From positions 1 through 64,000 of the forward strand of contig NZ_JAAMRE010000031.1 in the NCBI RefSeq assembly GCF_013522705.1: DNA of 64,000 nucleotides, in the 5' to 3' direction. Origin of the DNA: Pseudomonas lurida (lineage in GTDB: Bacteria > Pseudomonadota > Gammaproteobacteria > Pseudomonadales > Pseudomonadaceae). The first letter of the stretch is position 1, and each line of letters begins with the position of its first letter. This document shows positions 20,961 to 30,781 of the stretch, in pieces. A model generated the notes under the pieces. The model was not told where the DNA came from, did no database searches, and was given only the letters and a program-made list of their open reading frames with translations. A program made the translations under genes and the position numbers.

Positions 20961-21143
20961 TTACTCGTCAGCGCCCTTGTCGATCACTTTACGGCCACGG
21001 TATACGCCTTCTGGCGATACGTGGTGACGCAGGTGAACTTCACCAGTGGTCTTTTCCACGGACAGGGTGCTTGCCTCGAGAGCGTCGTGCGAACGGCGCA
21101 TGTCACGGGCGGAGCGGGATTTTTTGTTCTGCTGAACAGCCAT
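20961..21143 (-). CDS. rpmF: 50S ribosomal protein L32
   Basis: This 60-residue basic protein starts [20 protein letters not shown] and has the family phrase [16 protein letters not shown]. It lacks the zinc cysteines seen in some L32 forms, so it is the C-minus type. It lies between yceD and plsX in the conserved order. Confidence 0.98.
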
Positions 21144-21156
21144 AATTGATTAACTC

Positions 21157-21687
21157 CTAAACGTTTGGGTCACGCTTTAACTGCGCCAATACACTGAACG
21201 GGTTGGACCGCGTTACCTCGTCCTCGCTCGGTTCGGGCTCGGCATCGAGGCCCGCCGGCTGCTGGCATTCTTCCGGATGATGAGCAGGCACAATGGGCAA
21301 GGCGAGCAGAAGCTCCTCCTCGATCAGTGCATGCAGATCCAATGGATCTTCGCCCAGTTCCAGCACGTCATAACCTTTCGGCAACGACTGGGTATTCGCA
21401 CCCTCCTTCACCACGGCGTAACTGCATTCGCTGTGGATCGGCAGGGTGACCAGCTCAAGACAACGCTGGCAAACCATTTTGACTTCGGTGTCGATAAAAC
21501 TGTGGATCACCACAGATTTACGTTCATCTCGTTCAAAATCGAATTTGGCCTGCACCGTACCGACAGTGTCGGAAAGCGGGTCGCAGAGTCTCTCCAAATC
21601 GGCCAGCAGCACTTCACCTTGAAGGGAGGTGCCACGATCAGCCAATTTGCGCGGGTCAACGTGAGGTGGAATCGGGTCATTCAACAT
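21157..21687 (-). CDS. yceD: YceD/DUF177 family 23S rRNA accumulation protein
   Basis: This 176-residue acidic protein has the DUF177 core MVCQRCLELVTLPIHSECSY with the paired cysteines and the tail segment PAHHPEECQ. The family is needed for normal 23S rRNA levels and is almost always next to rpmF, as here (13 bases). The ATG at 21687 was chosen because it gives the family start MLNDPIPPHVDPRKLADRG. Confidence 0.93.
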   Translation of the reverse strand: MLNDPIPPHVDPRKLADRGTSLQGEVLLADLERLCDPLSDTVGTVQAKFDFERDERKSVVIHSFIDTEVKMVCQRCLELVTLPIHSECSYAVVKEGANTQSLPKGYDVLELGEDPLDLHALIEEELLLALPIVPAHHPEECQQPAGLDAEPEPSEDEVTRSNPFSVLAQLKRDPNV

Positions 21688-21792
21688 AGGCGCAGCATTA
21701 TAGGGATGCACCCAGCCATGTCAAAGGAAATTCAGCCCTGTGCGTCAGCCGGTCGCCCCGCTAGAATCGGCGGCTGCCTTGAGGAGACGTAT

Positions 21793-22371
21793 ATGCTGCC
21801 TTTATTACTCGCTTCCAGCTCGGTTTATCGCCGGGAACTGCTCAGTCGCCTGCATCTGCCGTTCATCTGCCGCTCGCCGGATATCGACGAAAGCCACGCT
21901 GCAAATGAGTCCGCCACAGACTTGGTCAAGCGCCTGGCCAAACAGAAAGCCCATGCCCTCGCCGCCAGCCACCCAGGCCACCTGATCATCGGTTCAGACC
22001 AGGTTGCCACGCTGGAAGGCCGCATCATCGGCAAGCCCCACACGTTCGAAAATGCGCGCGAGCAGTTATTGGCCGCCAGTGGCAAGCGTGTCAGCTTCCT
22101 CACCGGCCTGGCCCTGCTCAACAGCGAGACGGGGCACTGCCAGGTGGACTGCGTGCCGTTCACTGTGCACATGCGCGAACTGGATGCAGCGCGCATCGAG
22201 CGCTACCTGCAGATCGAGCAGCCGTACGACTGCGCGGGCAGCTTCAAGGCGGAAGGGTTGGGCGTGAGCTTGTTCCAAAGCACCGAAGGGCCGGACGCGA
22301 CCAGCCTGGTCGGCTTACCATTGATTCGGCTGGTGGATATGCTGCTCAGCGAAGGCGTGCAACTCCCTTAA
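21793..22371 (+). CDS. Maf-like nucleotide pyrophosphatase (YceF type)
   Basis: This 192-residue protein has the Maf signature LLLASSSVYRRELLSRLHLP and SPDIDES near the N-terminus and the conserved IIGSDQVATLEG and FEGAEGLG-like block, here GSFKAEGLGVSLFQ. The Arg-Glu-Leu and Ala-Glu-Gly patterns fit the YceF subgroup, which hydrolyses 7-methyl-GTP. It removes modified nucleotides from the pool. GGAGA lies 9 bases before the ATG at 21793. It is divergent from yceD. Confidence 0.93.
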   Translation: MLPLLLASSSVYRRELLSRLHLPFICRSPDIDESHAANESATDLVKRLAKQKAHALAASHPGHLIIGSDQVATLEGRIIGKPHTFENAREQLLAASGKRVSFLTGLALLNSETGHCQVDCVPFTVHMRELDAARIERYLQIEQPYDCAGSFKAEGLGVSLFQSTEGPDATSLVGLPLIRLVDMLLSEGVQLP

Positions 22372-22384
22372 GAACACAACCAAA

Positions 22385-22412
22385 TGCGGGAGGGAGCAAG
22401 CTCCGTCCCACA
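22385..22412. repeat. Single REP-type element
   Basis: TGCGGGAGGGAGCAAGCTCC continuing to GTCCCACA is an imperfect palindrome of the fluorescent-pseudomonad REP class, lying between the convergent maf and sppA genes. Confidence 0.75.
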
Positions 22413-22438
22413 TGTTGATCTACGGCAGACTTGAGATA

Positions 22439-23422
22439 TTAACGCAGCGCCGGACCCTGGAAGCCCATGTACAGCGCCAGTTTCTCAGCCACGCTGGCGC
22501 CTAGTTTCTTGGAGAAACGATCAAACGGCGATTCTTCAACGGTGAAGTCCACCAGCTCTTTCTCGCCGACCACATCCCGCGCTACCGAACTGGCACTGCC
22601 CAGTCCATCGACCAGGCCCAGCGGCAATGCTTGCTCGCCCGACCACACCAACCCGGAGAACAACTCCGGATGGTCTTTGTCCTTCAGGCGATCCCCACGC
22701 CCCTGCTTCACGCTGGCGATGAACTGGCGATGGGTGGTGTCGAGCACTCCCTGCCAGAACTGGGTTTCATCGGCCTTTTGCGGCTGGAACGGATCAAGGA
22801 AGGACTTGTGTTCGCCGGAGTTGTAGGTCCGACGTTCAACCCCCAGCTTCTCCATGGCTCCGACAAAGCCGTAACCGGCCGCCGTCACGCCGATGGAGCC
22901 CACCAGACTGGCCTTGTCGGCGTAGATCTGATCGGCTGCACTGGCGATGTAGTAAGCACCGGAGGCGCCAAGATCGGCGATCACCGCATACAGCTTGATA
23001 TCGGGGTGCAGGCCGCGCAGGCGACGAATCTCGTCATACACGTAACCCGACTGCACCGGGCTGCCGCCGGGGCTGTTGATTCGCAGGATCACGCCCTTGA
23101 CCTTGGGGTCCTCGAACGCGGCACGCAGGCTGCTGACGATATTGTCGGCGCTGGCAGGCTCCTTATCGGCAATCACCCCACGTACTTCGATCAACGCGGT
23201 GTAATTGGCGCCACGGGTCGCACTCTTTTCCATATCCATCAGCGGGCTGAACAGCGCCAGCATGATCAACAGGTAAGTAAAGGTCAGCAGCTTGAAGAAA
23301 ATCCCCCAGCGCCGCGCACGCCGCTGCTCCTGGACGCTGGCCAGGAGCGTCTTCTCCAGCAACTGCCAGCTCTTGTCGTCACCGCTTTGAGCCTTCTCAG
23401 GCGCTTTCCACTCGTCACTCAT
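22439..23422 (-). CDS. sppA: Signal peptide peptidase SppA (S49 family)
   Basis: This 327-residue inner-membrane protease has one membrane segment at about residues 42-62 and the S49 core: RINSPGGSPVQSGYVYDEIR, the nucleophile region ASGAYYIASAADQIYAD, and the lysine in DKASLVGSIGVTAAGYG. It degrades leftover signal peptides. It is of the short single-domain type. It starts 21 bases after the HAD gene and belongs to the rluC-HAD-sppA transcript. Confidence 0.94.
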   Translation of the reverse strand: MSDEWKAPEKAQSGDDKSWQLLEKTLLASVQEQRRARRWGIFFKLLTFTYLLIMLALFSPLMDMEKSATRGANYTALIEVRGVIADKEPASADNIVSSLRAAFEDPKVKGVILRINSPGGSPVQSGYVYDEIRRLRGLHPDIKLYAVIADLGASGAYYIASAADQIYADKASLVGSIGVTAAGYGFVGAMEKLGVERRTYNSGEHKSFLDPFQPQKADETQFWQGVLDTTHRQFIASVKQGRGDRLKDKDHPELFSGLVWSGEQALPLGLVDGLGSASSVARDVVGEKELVDFTVEESPFDRFSKKLGASVAEKLALYMGFQGPALR

Positions 23423-23443
23423 GCCATCAACCCCAGCAAAGAC

Positions 23444-24106
23444 TTATTGGGCCCGACCAAGCCAGGCCTGCAATTGCGAAAAATGATCAATCGTGACCCT
23501 CGGCTCGTATTGCTGCAGCGCCTCGGCGGACTGGGCACCATAACTGACGGCCACACTGTCCATGCCGGCGTTGCGCGCCATCATCAGGTCGAAGCTGGCA
23601 TCGCCCACCATTAATGCCTGGCGCGGCGACACCCCGCAATGCGCCACGATCTGCTCCAGCATCAGAGGGTGAGGCTTGCTGGCGGTTTCATCGGCCGCGC
23701 GGGTCGCATCGAAATAATCCTCAAAGCCATGAGCCTTGAGCACCCGATCCAGGCCGCGACGAGCCTTGCCGGTAGCCACCGCCAGGTGATAACCATCGGC
23801 ACGGAAAGCCTCAAGCGATTGCCGCACACCCTCGAACAGAGGCGAAGGCTCGACCTCCAGCCCAATGTAGTGTTCGGCGTAATGTTCACGGAACGCCAGC
23901 AGCTCGCCATCGGATATCTGCGGATACAGGGTGCGAATCGCTTCCGGCAGGCCGAGCCCGATAATGCCCTTGACCGCCAGGTCGCTGCACAACTCGAACC
24001 CCGAGCGGGTCGAAGCCATGTGCATCGATTCGACGATGCGACCGATGGAATCGGCCAGCGTGCCGTCCCAATCGAAAATCAGCAGCTTGTAATCACGGTG
24101 CGACAC
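23444..24106 (-). CDS. HAD family hydrolase (phosphoglycolate phosphatase-like)
   Basis: This 220-residue HAD phosphatase has motif [14 protein letters not shown], motif II VATGK, and motif [17 protein letters not shown]. The nucleophile aspartate is at about residue 12. It has a helical C1 cap as in the Gph/PGP group. The start overlaps rluC by 14 bases. The substrate is not fixed by sequence; the gene is conserved between rluC and sppA in pseudomonads. Confidence 0.92.
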   Translation of the reverse strand: MSHRDYKLLIFDWDGTLADSIGRIVESMHMASTRSGFELCSDLAVKGIIGLGLPEAIRTLYPQISDGELLAFREHYAEHYIGLEVEPSPLFEGVRQSLEAFRADGYHLAVATGKARRGLDRVLKAHGFEDYFDATRAADETASKPHPLMLEQIVAHCGVSPRQALMVGDASFDLMMARNAGMDSVAVSYGAQSAEALQQYEPRVTIDHFSQLQAWLGRAQ

Positions 24107-25052
24107 TCAAACGCTCCACGGTCTTGGCCCACATCTCGTCAACCGGTGCCTGAAGCTTCAGCTCACCGCCATCGGGCAGCGGCACCGTCAGCATGTACGC
24201 GTGCAGGAACAGACGTTTGCCGCCCAGATCGCGAATCTCCCTGGAAAAATCTTCGTCGCCGTACTTGGTGTCACCGGCAATGCAATGACCCGCGTGCAGG
24301 GTGTGCACACGAATCTGGTGGGTGCGGCCGGTGACCGGCTTGGCCTCGACCATAGTGGCAAAGTCACCGAAGCGGCGCAGCACCTTGAACAGGGTCAGCG
24401 CCTCCTTGCCCTCCTCGTCCACCTCAACCATGCGCTCGCCGGAACGCAGGTTGCTCTTCTGCAACGGCGCGCGGACGCTCTTGATCGAACTGGCCCAATT
24501 GCCGCGTACCAGCGCCATGTAACGCTTGTCCACGCCATCGCCGCGCAGAGCTGTGTGCAAATGGCGCAACATGCTGCGCTTCTTGGCGATCATCAGCAGT
24601 CCGGACGTGTCGCGGTCCAGACGGTGGACCAGCTCCAATTCCTTGGCATCCGGGCGCAACTGACGGAAGGCCTCGATTACGCCGAAGTTCAGGCCGCTGC
24701 CTCCGTGGACGGCAATCCCGCAGGGCTTGTTGATCACGATCAGCTTGCTGTCTTCAAAGACAATCGAGGCTTCCAGGCGTTGCAGCAGGCCCTGGGCCAG
24801 CGGTACGGGTTCGTCGCGCTCGGGCACGCGAACCGGCGGTACGCGGACGATATCGCCGGCCTGCAACTTGTACTCGGGCTTGATGCGCCCCTTGTTCACG
24901 CGCACTTCGCCTTTACGCAAGATGCGGTAAATCAAGGTCTTGGGCACGCCCTTGAGCCTGGCCAGGAGAAAATTGTCGATGCGTTGGCCGGCATATTCCG
25001 GCGAGACCTCAAGCAGCTGGACGCTGGGGGTCGGGGGGGTGGTAGTCGTCAT
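24093..25052 (-). CDS. rluC: 23S rRNA pseudouridine synthase RluC
   Basis: This 319-residue enzyme has an N-terminal S4 RNA-binding domain ([20 protein letters not shown]) and a RluA-type catalytic domain with the aspartate in [16 protein letters not shown]. It modifies three uridines of 23S rRNA in E. coli. It is divergent from rne across a 757-base gap, as in many gammaproteobacteria. Confidence 0.94.
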   Translation of the reverse strand: MTTTTPPTPSVQLLEVSPEYAGQRIDNFLLARLKGVPKTLIYRILRKGEVRVNKGRIKPEYKLQAGDIVRVPPVRVPERDEPVPLAQGLLQRLEASIVFEDSKLIVINKPCGIAVHGGSGLNFGVIEAFRQLRPDAKELELVHRLDRDTSGLLMIAKKRSMLRHLHTALRGDGVDKRYMALVRGNWASSIKSVRAPLQKSNLRSGERMVEVDEEGKEALTLFKVLRRFGDFATMVEAKPVTGRTHQIRVHTLHAGHCIAGDTKYGDEDFSREIRDLGGKRLFLHAYMLTVPLPDGGELKLQAPVDEMWAKTVERLSVAP

Positions 25053-25809
25053 GGCGGCGATGATAACAATTTTTTATGGAATTGAAGCACTTAATCATTG
25101 CTGCTATAGTCGCGAACGCCGCCAAAAGCGGCCTGGCCAGAGGACTTGCGGCAAACTGCCGGCCCTGACCATCGCAATTCATCAGGACGCGAGGCCGTCC
25201 TACGGGGCGTTCGCCACCTTGGAAAGCTCGGGATTGTAACAAGCGCAGGTGACATGAGGCCTGAAGCGAGCGCGGAAAGCAGAGTGAATACTCGCCTTCT
25301 GCGCCGATATTTACGGCCAGTTCACAAAGTGCAGTCAGTCTTGAGCCAGACCATGGCGAATGCTTCGGAAACAACGCCTGTTAAGAGCTGAGTGAGAGCG
25401 CAGTCGCTTTCATTCAGGCCTGTTTAGCCATGAGCGTGAACTCCCCATTGGAGTACACGGTAAATGCCAACCCGCTGCGGATTCTGCGCGCGGCAGCACC
25501 CGAATTATCAGGGATACGTGTAGGGTGGAGATGCACAACCGTCGGACCGTGTAGCACTAGGCTTATATTTAGACGCTTCATCTCGTCCACAGTCGCCGGT
25601 TGATTCCTCCTCCTGACCTTAGCTTTTGTTGAAGTGGTGCCTTTGTCACCACCGCTAACAAGCAGGACGCGTCCGTCGCATACCGGCCCAATTGGCCGAT
25701 TTTGCTGGACACTGGAGTGGCCAACCACTCTTGACGCACCTGACACCGACCGTGAGAAGTCGTGTGTGCCGAACGCCGTTTCCGGCAGCCCGGAAACCGA
25801 CGGTACAAC
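25053..25809 (+). promoter_or_regulatory. rluC-rne intergenic region with structured rne leader
   Basis: No credible gene lies in these 757 bases. Two hairpins stand out: GTGGTG/CACCAC at 25634-25652, and a strong GTTTCCGG-CAGC-CCGGAAAC at 25778-25797 that ends 12 bases before the rne ATG. There is no recognisable Shine-Dalgarno sequence before that ATG. Known RNase E genes have a long leader through which the enzyme controls its own mRNA, and this region fits that picture. Confidence 0.6.
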
Positions 25810-28800
25810 ATGAAAAGAATGCTGATTAACGCAACTCAACCCGAAGAGTTGCGTGTTGCACTCGTAGATGGCCAGCGCCTCTATGACCTGGATATCGAAT
25901 CCGGTGCACGCGAGCAAAAGAAGGCCAACATCTACAAAGGCCGTATTACTCGCATCGAACCAAGCCTTGAGGCTGCCTTTGTCGATTTCGGCTCCGAGCG
26001 CCACGGCTTCCTGCCCCTCAAAGAAATCTCCCGCGAGTACTTCAAGAAAGCCCCCGAAGGCCGCGTAAACATCAAGGACGTCCTGAGCGAAGGCCAGGAA
26101 GTCATCGTCCAGGTCGAAAAAGAAGAACGTGGCAACAAGGGCGCCGCCCTGACCACCTTTATCAGCCTCGCCGGCCGTTACCTGGTCCTGATGCCGAACA
26201 ACCCGCGTGCCGGCGGCATCTCCCGTCGCATCGAAGGCGAAGAGCGCAACGAACTGCGTGAAGCGCTCAACGGCCTGATCGCTCCGGCCGACATGGGCCT
26301 GATCGTGCGCACTGCCGGCCTGGGCCGCAGCAGCGAAGAAATGCAGTGGGACCTCGACTACCTGCTGCAACTGTGGACCGCCATCAAAGAAGCCTCCCTG
26401 GATCGCTCCGCGCCGTTCCTGATCTATCAGGAAAGCAACGTGATCATCCGCGCCATCCGCGATTACCTGCGCCAGGACATCGGTGAAGTGCTGATCGACA
26501 GCGTTGAAGCCCAGGACGAAGCCCTGACCTTCATTCGCCAGGTGATGCCGCAGTACGCCAGCAAGATCAAGCTGTACGAAGACAGCGTCCCGCTGTTCAA
26601 CCGTTTCCAGATCGAAAGCCAGATCGAGACCGCTTTCCAGCGCGTGGTCGAACTGCCTTCCGGCGGTTCCATCGTGATCGACCCGACCGAAGCCCTGGTG
26701 TCCATCGACATCAACTCGGCGCGCGCCACCAAAGGCAGCGACATCGAAGAGACCGCCCTGCAGACCAACCTGGAAGCGGCTGAAGAAATCGCCCGCCAGC
26801 TTCGCCTGCGTGATATCGGCGGCCTGATCGTGATCGACTTTATCGACATGACCCCGGCCAAGAACCAGCGCGCCGTGGAAGAAAAAGTCCGCGAATGCCT
26901 GGAAGCCGACCGCGCCCGCGTGCAGGTTGGCCGCATCTCGCGCTTCGGCCTGCTGGAAATGTCCCGTCAGCGCCTGCGTCCATCTCTGGGCGAGAGCAGC
27001 GGCATCGTCTGCCCGCGTTGCAACGGCACCGGCATCATCCGTGACGTTGAATCGCTGTCCCTGGCGATCCTGCGCCTGATCGAAGAAGAAGCCCTGAAAG
27101 ACCGCACCGCCGAAGTCCGCGCGCAAGTGCCGATCCCGGTGGCCGCATTCCTGCTCAACGAAAAACGCAACTCGATCACCAAGATCGAACTGCGCACCCG
27201 TGCCCGCATCGTGATCCTGCCGAACGATCACCTCGAGACGCCGCACTTCGAAGTACAGCGCCTGCGTGACGACAGCCCGGAAGCCCACAGCGGCCAGTCC
27301 AGCTACGAAATCGCCGCTGCCGCCGCGGAAGTGGAAGAAGTCCAGCCAGCCGCCGCCACCCGCACCCTGGTTCGCCAGGAAGCTGCCGTGAAGACCGCGC
27401 CGGCGCGCGCCAACGCGCCGGTTCCGGTTGAAGTCGCCGCGCCGGCTGCAGCACCGGCCGCAATGCCTGAGCCGAGCCTGTTCAAAGGCCTGGTCAAGTC
27501 GCTGGTCAGCCTGTTCGCATCCAAGGAAGAGCCTGCCGCCGCCCCGGTCGTGGTTGAAAAGCCTGCCACCGAGCGCCCGGCACGTAATGAAGAGCGTCGC
27601 AACGGTCGCCAGCAGAGCCGTAACCGCAACGGCCGCCGTGACGAAGAACGCAAGCCGCGCGAAGAACGTGCACCGCGTGAAGAACGCGCGCCACGCGAAG
27701 AGCGCCAGCCTCGCGAAGCCCGCGAAGACACGCCGACCGTAGCCCGTGAAGAACGTGCACCGCGTGAAGAGCGCGCGCCACGCACCCCACGCGCTCCGCG
27801 CGAAGATCGCAAGCCTCGCGGTGAGCGTGAAGAGCGCGTACGTGAACTGCGTGAGCCGCTGGACGCTGCTCCGGCCGTTGCCGCTGCCGCCGCCACCGAA
27901 GAGCGCCCGGCTCGCCCGCCGCGCGAAGAACGTGCGCCGCGTGAAGAACGCCAGCCTCGTGCCCCGCGTGAAGAGCGTCAACCGCGCGCCGAACAGGCCG
28001 CTGCCGCCAGCGAAGAAGAAGTGCTGACCGGCGAAGAGCAACTGCAGGAAGACGGCCAGGACAACGCCGAAGGCGATCGTCCACGCCGCCGCTCCCGTGG
28101 CCAGCGTCGTCGCAGCAACCGTCGTGAGCGTCAGCGCGACGCCAACGGCAACGTGATCGAAGGTTCGGAAGAAACCGGCGAACACACCGAAGCCGGTACC
28201 CAGCAACCGACTGGCGACGAACTGGCCGCCGGCCTTGCCGTCACCGCTGCCGTGGCCAGTTCGGTTATCAGCGCACCAGCTGAAGCCCAGGCCCACGAGC
28301 AGGCTGAACGCGCGACCGCCGCTGTCGAAGAGACTGCTGCCGTGCAAGCCCCGGTTACCGAAACTGCGGCCGTTGAGCCTGCCGTGGTGGAAGCCCCGGC
28401 GGTAGAAGCAACGACCCCGATCGAAGCCCCCGTGGTTCCGGAAGTGGAAGTAGCACCGGTTCGCGACGCCCAGCCGGTCACCGATGTGATAGCCGTTGAG
28501 GTTGCGCCGCAGGCTGAGCCTCAGGCAGTGGTGGAAGCAGCGATTGAAGCACCGGTCGCCGAAGAAGCCGCCCCGGCAGTGCGTGAAGTTCGCGAAGAAC
28601 AGACCGCCTTCCAATGGAACGCTGAACCTGCCGCTCCGGTTGAAGCACCAGCGCCTGCCCCTGTGGCAGAAGAAGCACCAGCGCCGGTTGCCGAAAACGT
28701 GGTAGTCGAGCCGACGCCAGTCGTCGAGCCCGCGCCGGTCGTCGAGGCCCCTGTGGTCGCCGAGGTTGCAGCCCCAGTGGTTGAAGCCGCGCCAGTCACT

Positions 28801-29019
28801 GCCCTGACCGAAAATGGCCGCGCCCCGAACGACCCACGTGAAGTGCGTCGCCGTCGCAAAGAAGCTGAAGCAGCTGCCGCTGCGGCAGCTGCTCAAGCCT
28901 CGGTTGAACCGGTGGCAGAACCCGCCGCCCCTGTCGCTGACGAAGCCCCGCGCGTCGTCGAAGAAGCGGCAGAGCCCAAGGCCCAGGAAGCAGAGCACGA
29001 GCCTAAACCTCTCGCCTGA
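25810..29019 (+). CDS. rne: Ribonuclease E
   Basis: This 1069-residue endoribonuclease has an S1 domain (about residues 38-120), the RNase H and DNase I-like catalytic core with conserved aspartates ([11 protein letters not shown] and IVIDFIDM), and the zinc-link CPRCNGTG at residues 401-408. The C-terminal half is low-complexity scaffold: REER-type repeats at about residues 616-730, an Arg-rich patch, a long Ala/Pro/Val/Glu-rich stretch, and a late NDPR motif near residue 1007. It starts rRNA and mRNA processing and holds the RNA degradosome. The ATG at 25810 gives the family start [10 protein letters not shown]. Confidence 0.97.
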   Translation: MKRMLINATQPEELRVALVDGQRLYDLDIESGAREQKKANIYKGRITRIEPSLEAAFVDFGSERHGFLPLKEISREYFKKAPEGRVNIKDVLSEGQEVIVQVEKEERGNKGAALTTFISLAGRYLVLMPNNPRAGGISRRIEGEERNELREALNGLIAPADMGLIVRTAGLGRSSEEMQWDLDYLLQLWTAIKEASLDRSAPFLIYQESNVIIRAIRDYLRQDIGEVLIDSVEAQDEALTFIRQVMPQYASKIKLYEDSVPLFNRFQIESQIETAFQRVVELPSGGSIVIDPTEALVSIDINSARATKGSDIEETALQTNLEAAEEIARQLRLRDIGGLIVIDFIDMTPAKNQRAVEEKVRECLEADRARVQVGRISRFGLLEMSRQRLRPSLGESSGIVCPRCNGTGIIRDVESLSLAILRLIEEEALKDRTAEVRAQVPIPVAAFLLNEKRNSITKIELRTRARIVILPNDHLETPHFEVQRLRDDSPEAHSGQSSYEIAAAAAEVEEVQPAAATRTLVRQEAAVKTAPARANAPVPVEVAAPAAAPAAMPEPSLFKGLVKSLVSLFASKEEPAAAPVVVEKPATERPARNEERRNGRQQSRNRNGRRDEERKPREERAPREERAPREERQPREAREDTPTVAREERAPREERAPRTPRAPREDRKPRGEREERVRELREPLDAAPAVAAAAATEERPARPPREERAPREERQPRAPREERQPRAEQAAAASEEEVLTGEEQLQEDGQDNAEGDRPRRRSRGQRRRSNRRERQRDANGNVIEGSEETGEHTEAGTQQPTGDELAAGLAVTAAVASSVISAPAEAQAHEQAERATAAVEETAAVQAPVTETAAVEPAVVEAPAVEATTPIEAPVVPEVEVAPVRDAQPVTDVIAVEVAPQAEPQAVVEAAIEAPVAEEAAPAVREVREEQTAFQWNAEPAAPVEAPAPAPVAEEAPAPVAENVVVEPTPVVEPAPVVEAPVVAEVAAPVVEAAPVTALTENGRAPNDPREVRRRRKEAEAAAAAAAAQASVEPVAEPAAPVADEAPRVVEEAAEPKAQEAEHEPKPLA

Positions 29020-29033
29020 TTCCATCAGCCACT

Positions 29034-29072
29034 AAAAAGCCCCGCCTGAGTGATCAGGCGGGGCTTTTTTGT
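29034..29072 (+). terminator. Terminator of rne
   Basis: AAAAGCCCCGCCTGA and TCAGGCGGGGCTTTT form a long perfect stem with a 4-base loop, followed by T residues. Because the T-tract and A-tract are symmetrical it may also serve the convergent MobA-like gene. Confidence 0.93.
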
Positions 29073-29077
29073 ATCGC

Positions 29078-29662
29078 TCAGCGGTAATTCAACAGCGCAG
29101 GTACGTCCACATCCCACAACACCCCCGGATCGTTCACCGGCACCTGGGTGACATCTGCCTGAGTGAACAAAGACCTGGCGCCGCGATCACCCGTCAACGC
29201 CATTAACCCCGGCCCGAAATCACCACCAAAGGCCACAGGGTGCCCATAACGGCCGGCTTGCACAGGCACACGGATGCCCTCTCTGGATAACCCCTGGATC
29301 ACCTGCTCGATGCTGGATGCCTGGATAAACGGCATATCCCCCAGCAGCACCAGCCAGCCCTCGGCGTTATCACTGGCCGCGACGGCCGCCGCAAGGCTCT
29401 CACCCATGCCGGCGGAGCACAACGTCAGGACTTGGCAGCCGTAGGCTTCAGCCAGCCGAATGACGTCGGTGCGCTCCGGCAGTGTCACGACCCAGCGCTC
29501 AACCACAGCGGCGGGTAGGTTGACCAGCACCTGCTCAATCACCGGCCGGGTCACACCGTCCAGCCCCACGCAGGGCGCCAGCAATTTGTCCTGGTCGGCC
29601 CCGGCTTCGGCGCGGAAACGGCTGCCCTGCCCCGCCGCCAGCACTATCGCCGTGACGGTCAC
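29078..29662 (-). CDS. MobA/MocA-like nucleotidyltransferase
   Basis: This 194-residue protein has the NTP-binding opening AIVLAAGQGSRFR, a later lysine in QDKLLAPC and the metal aspartate in LLGDMPFI. The set fits molybdenum cofactor guanylyl- or cytidylyltransferases (MobA or MocA). Its GTG start overlaps the XdhC-like stop by 3 bases. In pseudomonads such pairs serve molybdenum hydroxylases, which use the cytosine dinucleotide form, so MocA activity is an inference from the neighbour. Confidence 0.87.
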   Translation of the reverse strand: MTVTAIVLAAGQGSRFRAEAGADQDKLLAPCVGLDGVTRPVIEQVLVNLPAAVVERWVVTLPERTDVIRLAEAYGCQVLTLCSAGMGESLAAAVAASDNAEGWLVLLGDMPFIQASSIEQVIQGLSREGIRVPVQAGRYGHPVAFGGDFGPGLMALTGDRGARSLFTQADVTQVPVNDPGVLWDVDVPALLNYR

Positions 29663-30645
29663 TCAGCCAGCACCGGCAAGGGTTTTTTCTGCATAGGCGC
29701 CACGCCGTTCTTGATCGCGACAATTTCCGCCATCAGCGACAAGGCGATTTCCGACGGCGTGTGACTGCCGATATGCAGGCCGATCGGCCCGTGCAACCGC
29801 GCAATCGCCTGCGCCGTCAGCCCCAACGCCGCCAGGTTGTCCCGGCGTTTCTGACTGTTGACCCGCGAGCCCAGCGCGCCGATGTAAAACGCACGGGAGT
29901 CCAACGCCGTCAGCAGCGCCATATCGTCCAGGCGCGGGTCGTGGGTCAGGCAGACGATAGCCGTACGCTCGTCGGTCTGGATAGACAGCACCGCTTCATC
30001 GGGCATGCCCGGCACGAAGCGCCCGTGCTGCGCCTCCCAGCCGTACACGAACTCTTCGCGGGGATCGCAGATGAGCACTTCGAAATCCAGCAAGCGCGCC
30101 ATTTCCGCGACGTAGCGCGACAGCTGCCCGGCGCCGATCAGCAGCAGGCGCCAACGCGGGCCGTAGATGGCGCGCAGGCGTTCACCGTCAAAGCTCAGAC
30201 CATCGGTTTTGGTGGCGCCGCTCAAGGTGACCTCGCCCGTGGTCAGGTTCAGCTCCCGTGCGACAATCTCATGGGCCTCGCAGCGTGCCAGCAGGTCGGC
30301 GACCCATTGCCAGTCCTGCACCCGCTCTTGGGTCAGGCGCAAGGTGCCGCCGCAAGGCAGACCAAAACGTGCGGCTTCGTCCTGGGTGACGCCGTAGGTC
30401 ACTAACTGTACCGGCGGACCGTCGTCTACCAGGCGGCCGTCGTGCAGGCGGGCAATCAGGTCATCTTCGATGCAACCGCCGGATACCGAGCCGATCACCA
30501 CGCCATCGCCGCGCAACGCCAACATGGCGCCCGGTGGGCGTGGCGCGCTGCCCCAGGTCTGGACCACGCTGTACAACACCACTCGCTGCCCGGCGCGGCG
30601 CCACTCCAGTACGCTACGCAGAACATTCAGATCCACACTGTCCAT
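29659..30645 (-). CDS. XdhC/CoxI family protein
   Basis: This 328-residue protein has the XdhC/CoxI N-terminal domain (WGSAPRPPGAMLAL, then GSVSGGCIEDDLI with the conserved cysteine) and a C-terminal Rossmann domain (LLLIGAGQLSRYVAEMA). The family binds molybdenum cofactor, supports its sulfuration and delivers it to xanthine dehydrogenase-type enzymes. GGGAGG lies 4 bases before the ATG at 30645. No molybdenum hydroxylase is encoded in the window, so the client enzyme is elsewhere. Confidence 0.9.
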   Translation of the reverse strand: MDSVDLNVLRSVLEWRRAGQRVVLYSVVQTWGSAPRPPGAMLALRGDGVVIGSVSGGCIEDDLIARLHDGRLVDDGPPVQLVTYGVTQDEAARFGLPCGGTLRLTQERVQDWQWVADLLARCEAHEIVARELNLTTGEVTLSGATKTDGLSFDGERLRAIYGPRWRLLLIGAGQLSRYVAEMARLLDFEVLICDPREEFVYGWEAQHGRFVPGMPDEAVLSIQTDERTAIVCLTHDPRLDDMALLTALDSRAFYIGALGSRVNSQKRRDNLAALGLTAQAIARLHGPIGLHIGSHTPSEIALSLMAEIVAIKNGVAPMQKKPLPVLAE

Positions 30646-30716
30646 CAAGCCTCCCGCGGTCACTATCGCGCTCACTGTAAATCAAAAAATCGCCCGAAGT
30701 GCCGAGCCATAAACGC

Positions 30717-30743
30717 AAACGCCCCGAACATGTCGGGGCGTTT
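30717..30743 (-). terminator. Terminator of dctA
   Basis: AAACGCCCCGA and TCGGGGCGTTT form an 11-bp stem with a 5-base loop between dctA and the XdhC-like gene. The T-tract is short, but the stem is strong. Confidence 0.75.
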
Positions 30744-30781
30744 GTGCAAGGCTGGGGGCGTCAGTTCACGCCATCAGCGTC

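Noticed and set aside
27655-27990. Repetitive GAAGAACG-type DNA resembling a repeat array
   Set aside because: It encodes the REER repeats of RNase E; spacing and variation follow codons, so it is not a CRISPR or satellite.
25414-29025. 1203-codon open frame on the minus strand opposite rne
   Set aside because: It mirrors the strong third-position GC bias of rne; the product is a Gly/Arg/Phe-rich low-complexity chain without domains, and rne is certain.
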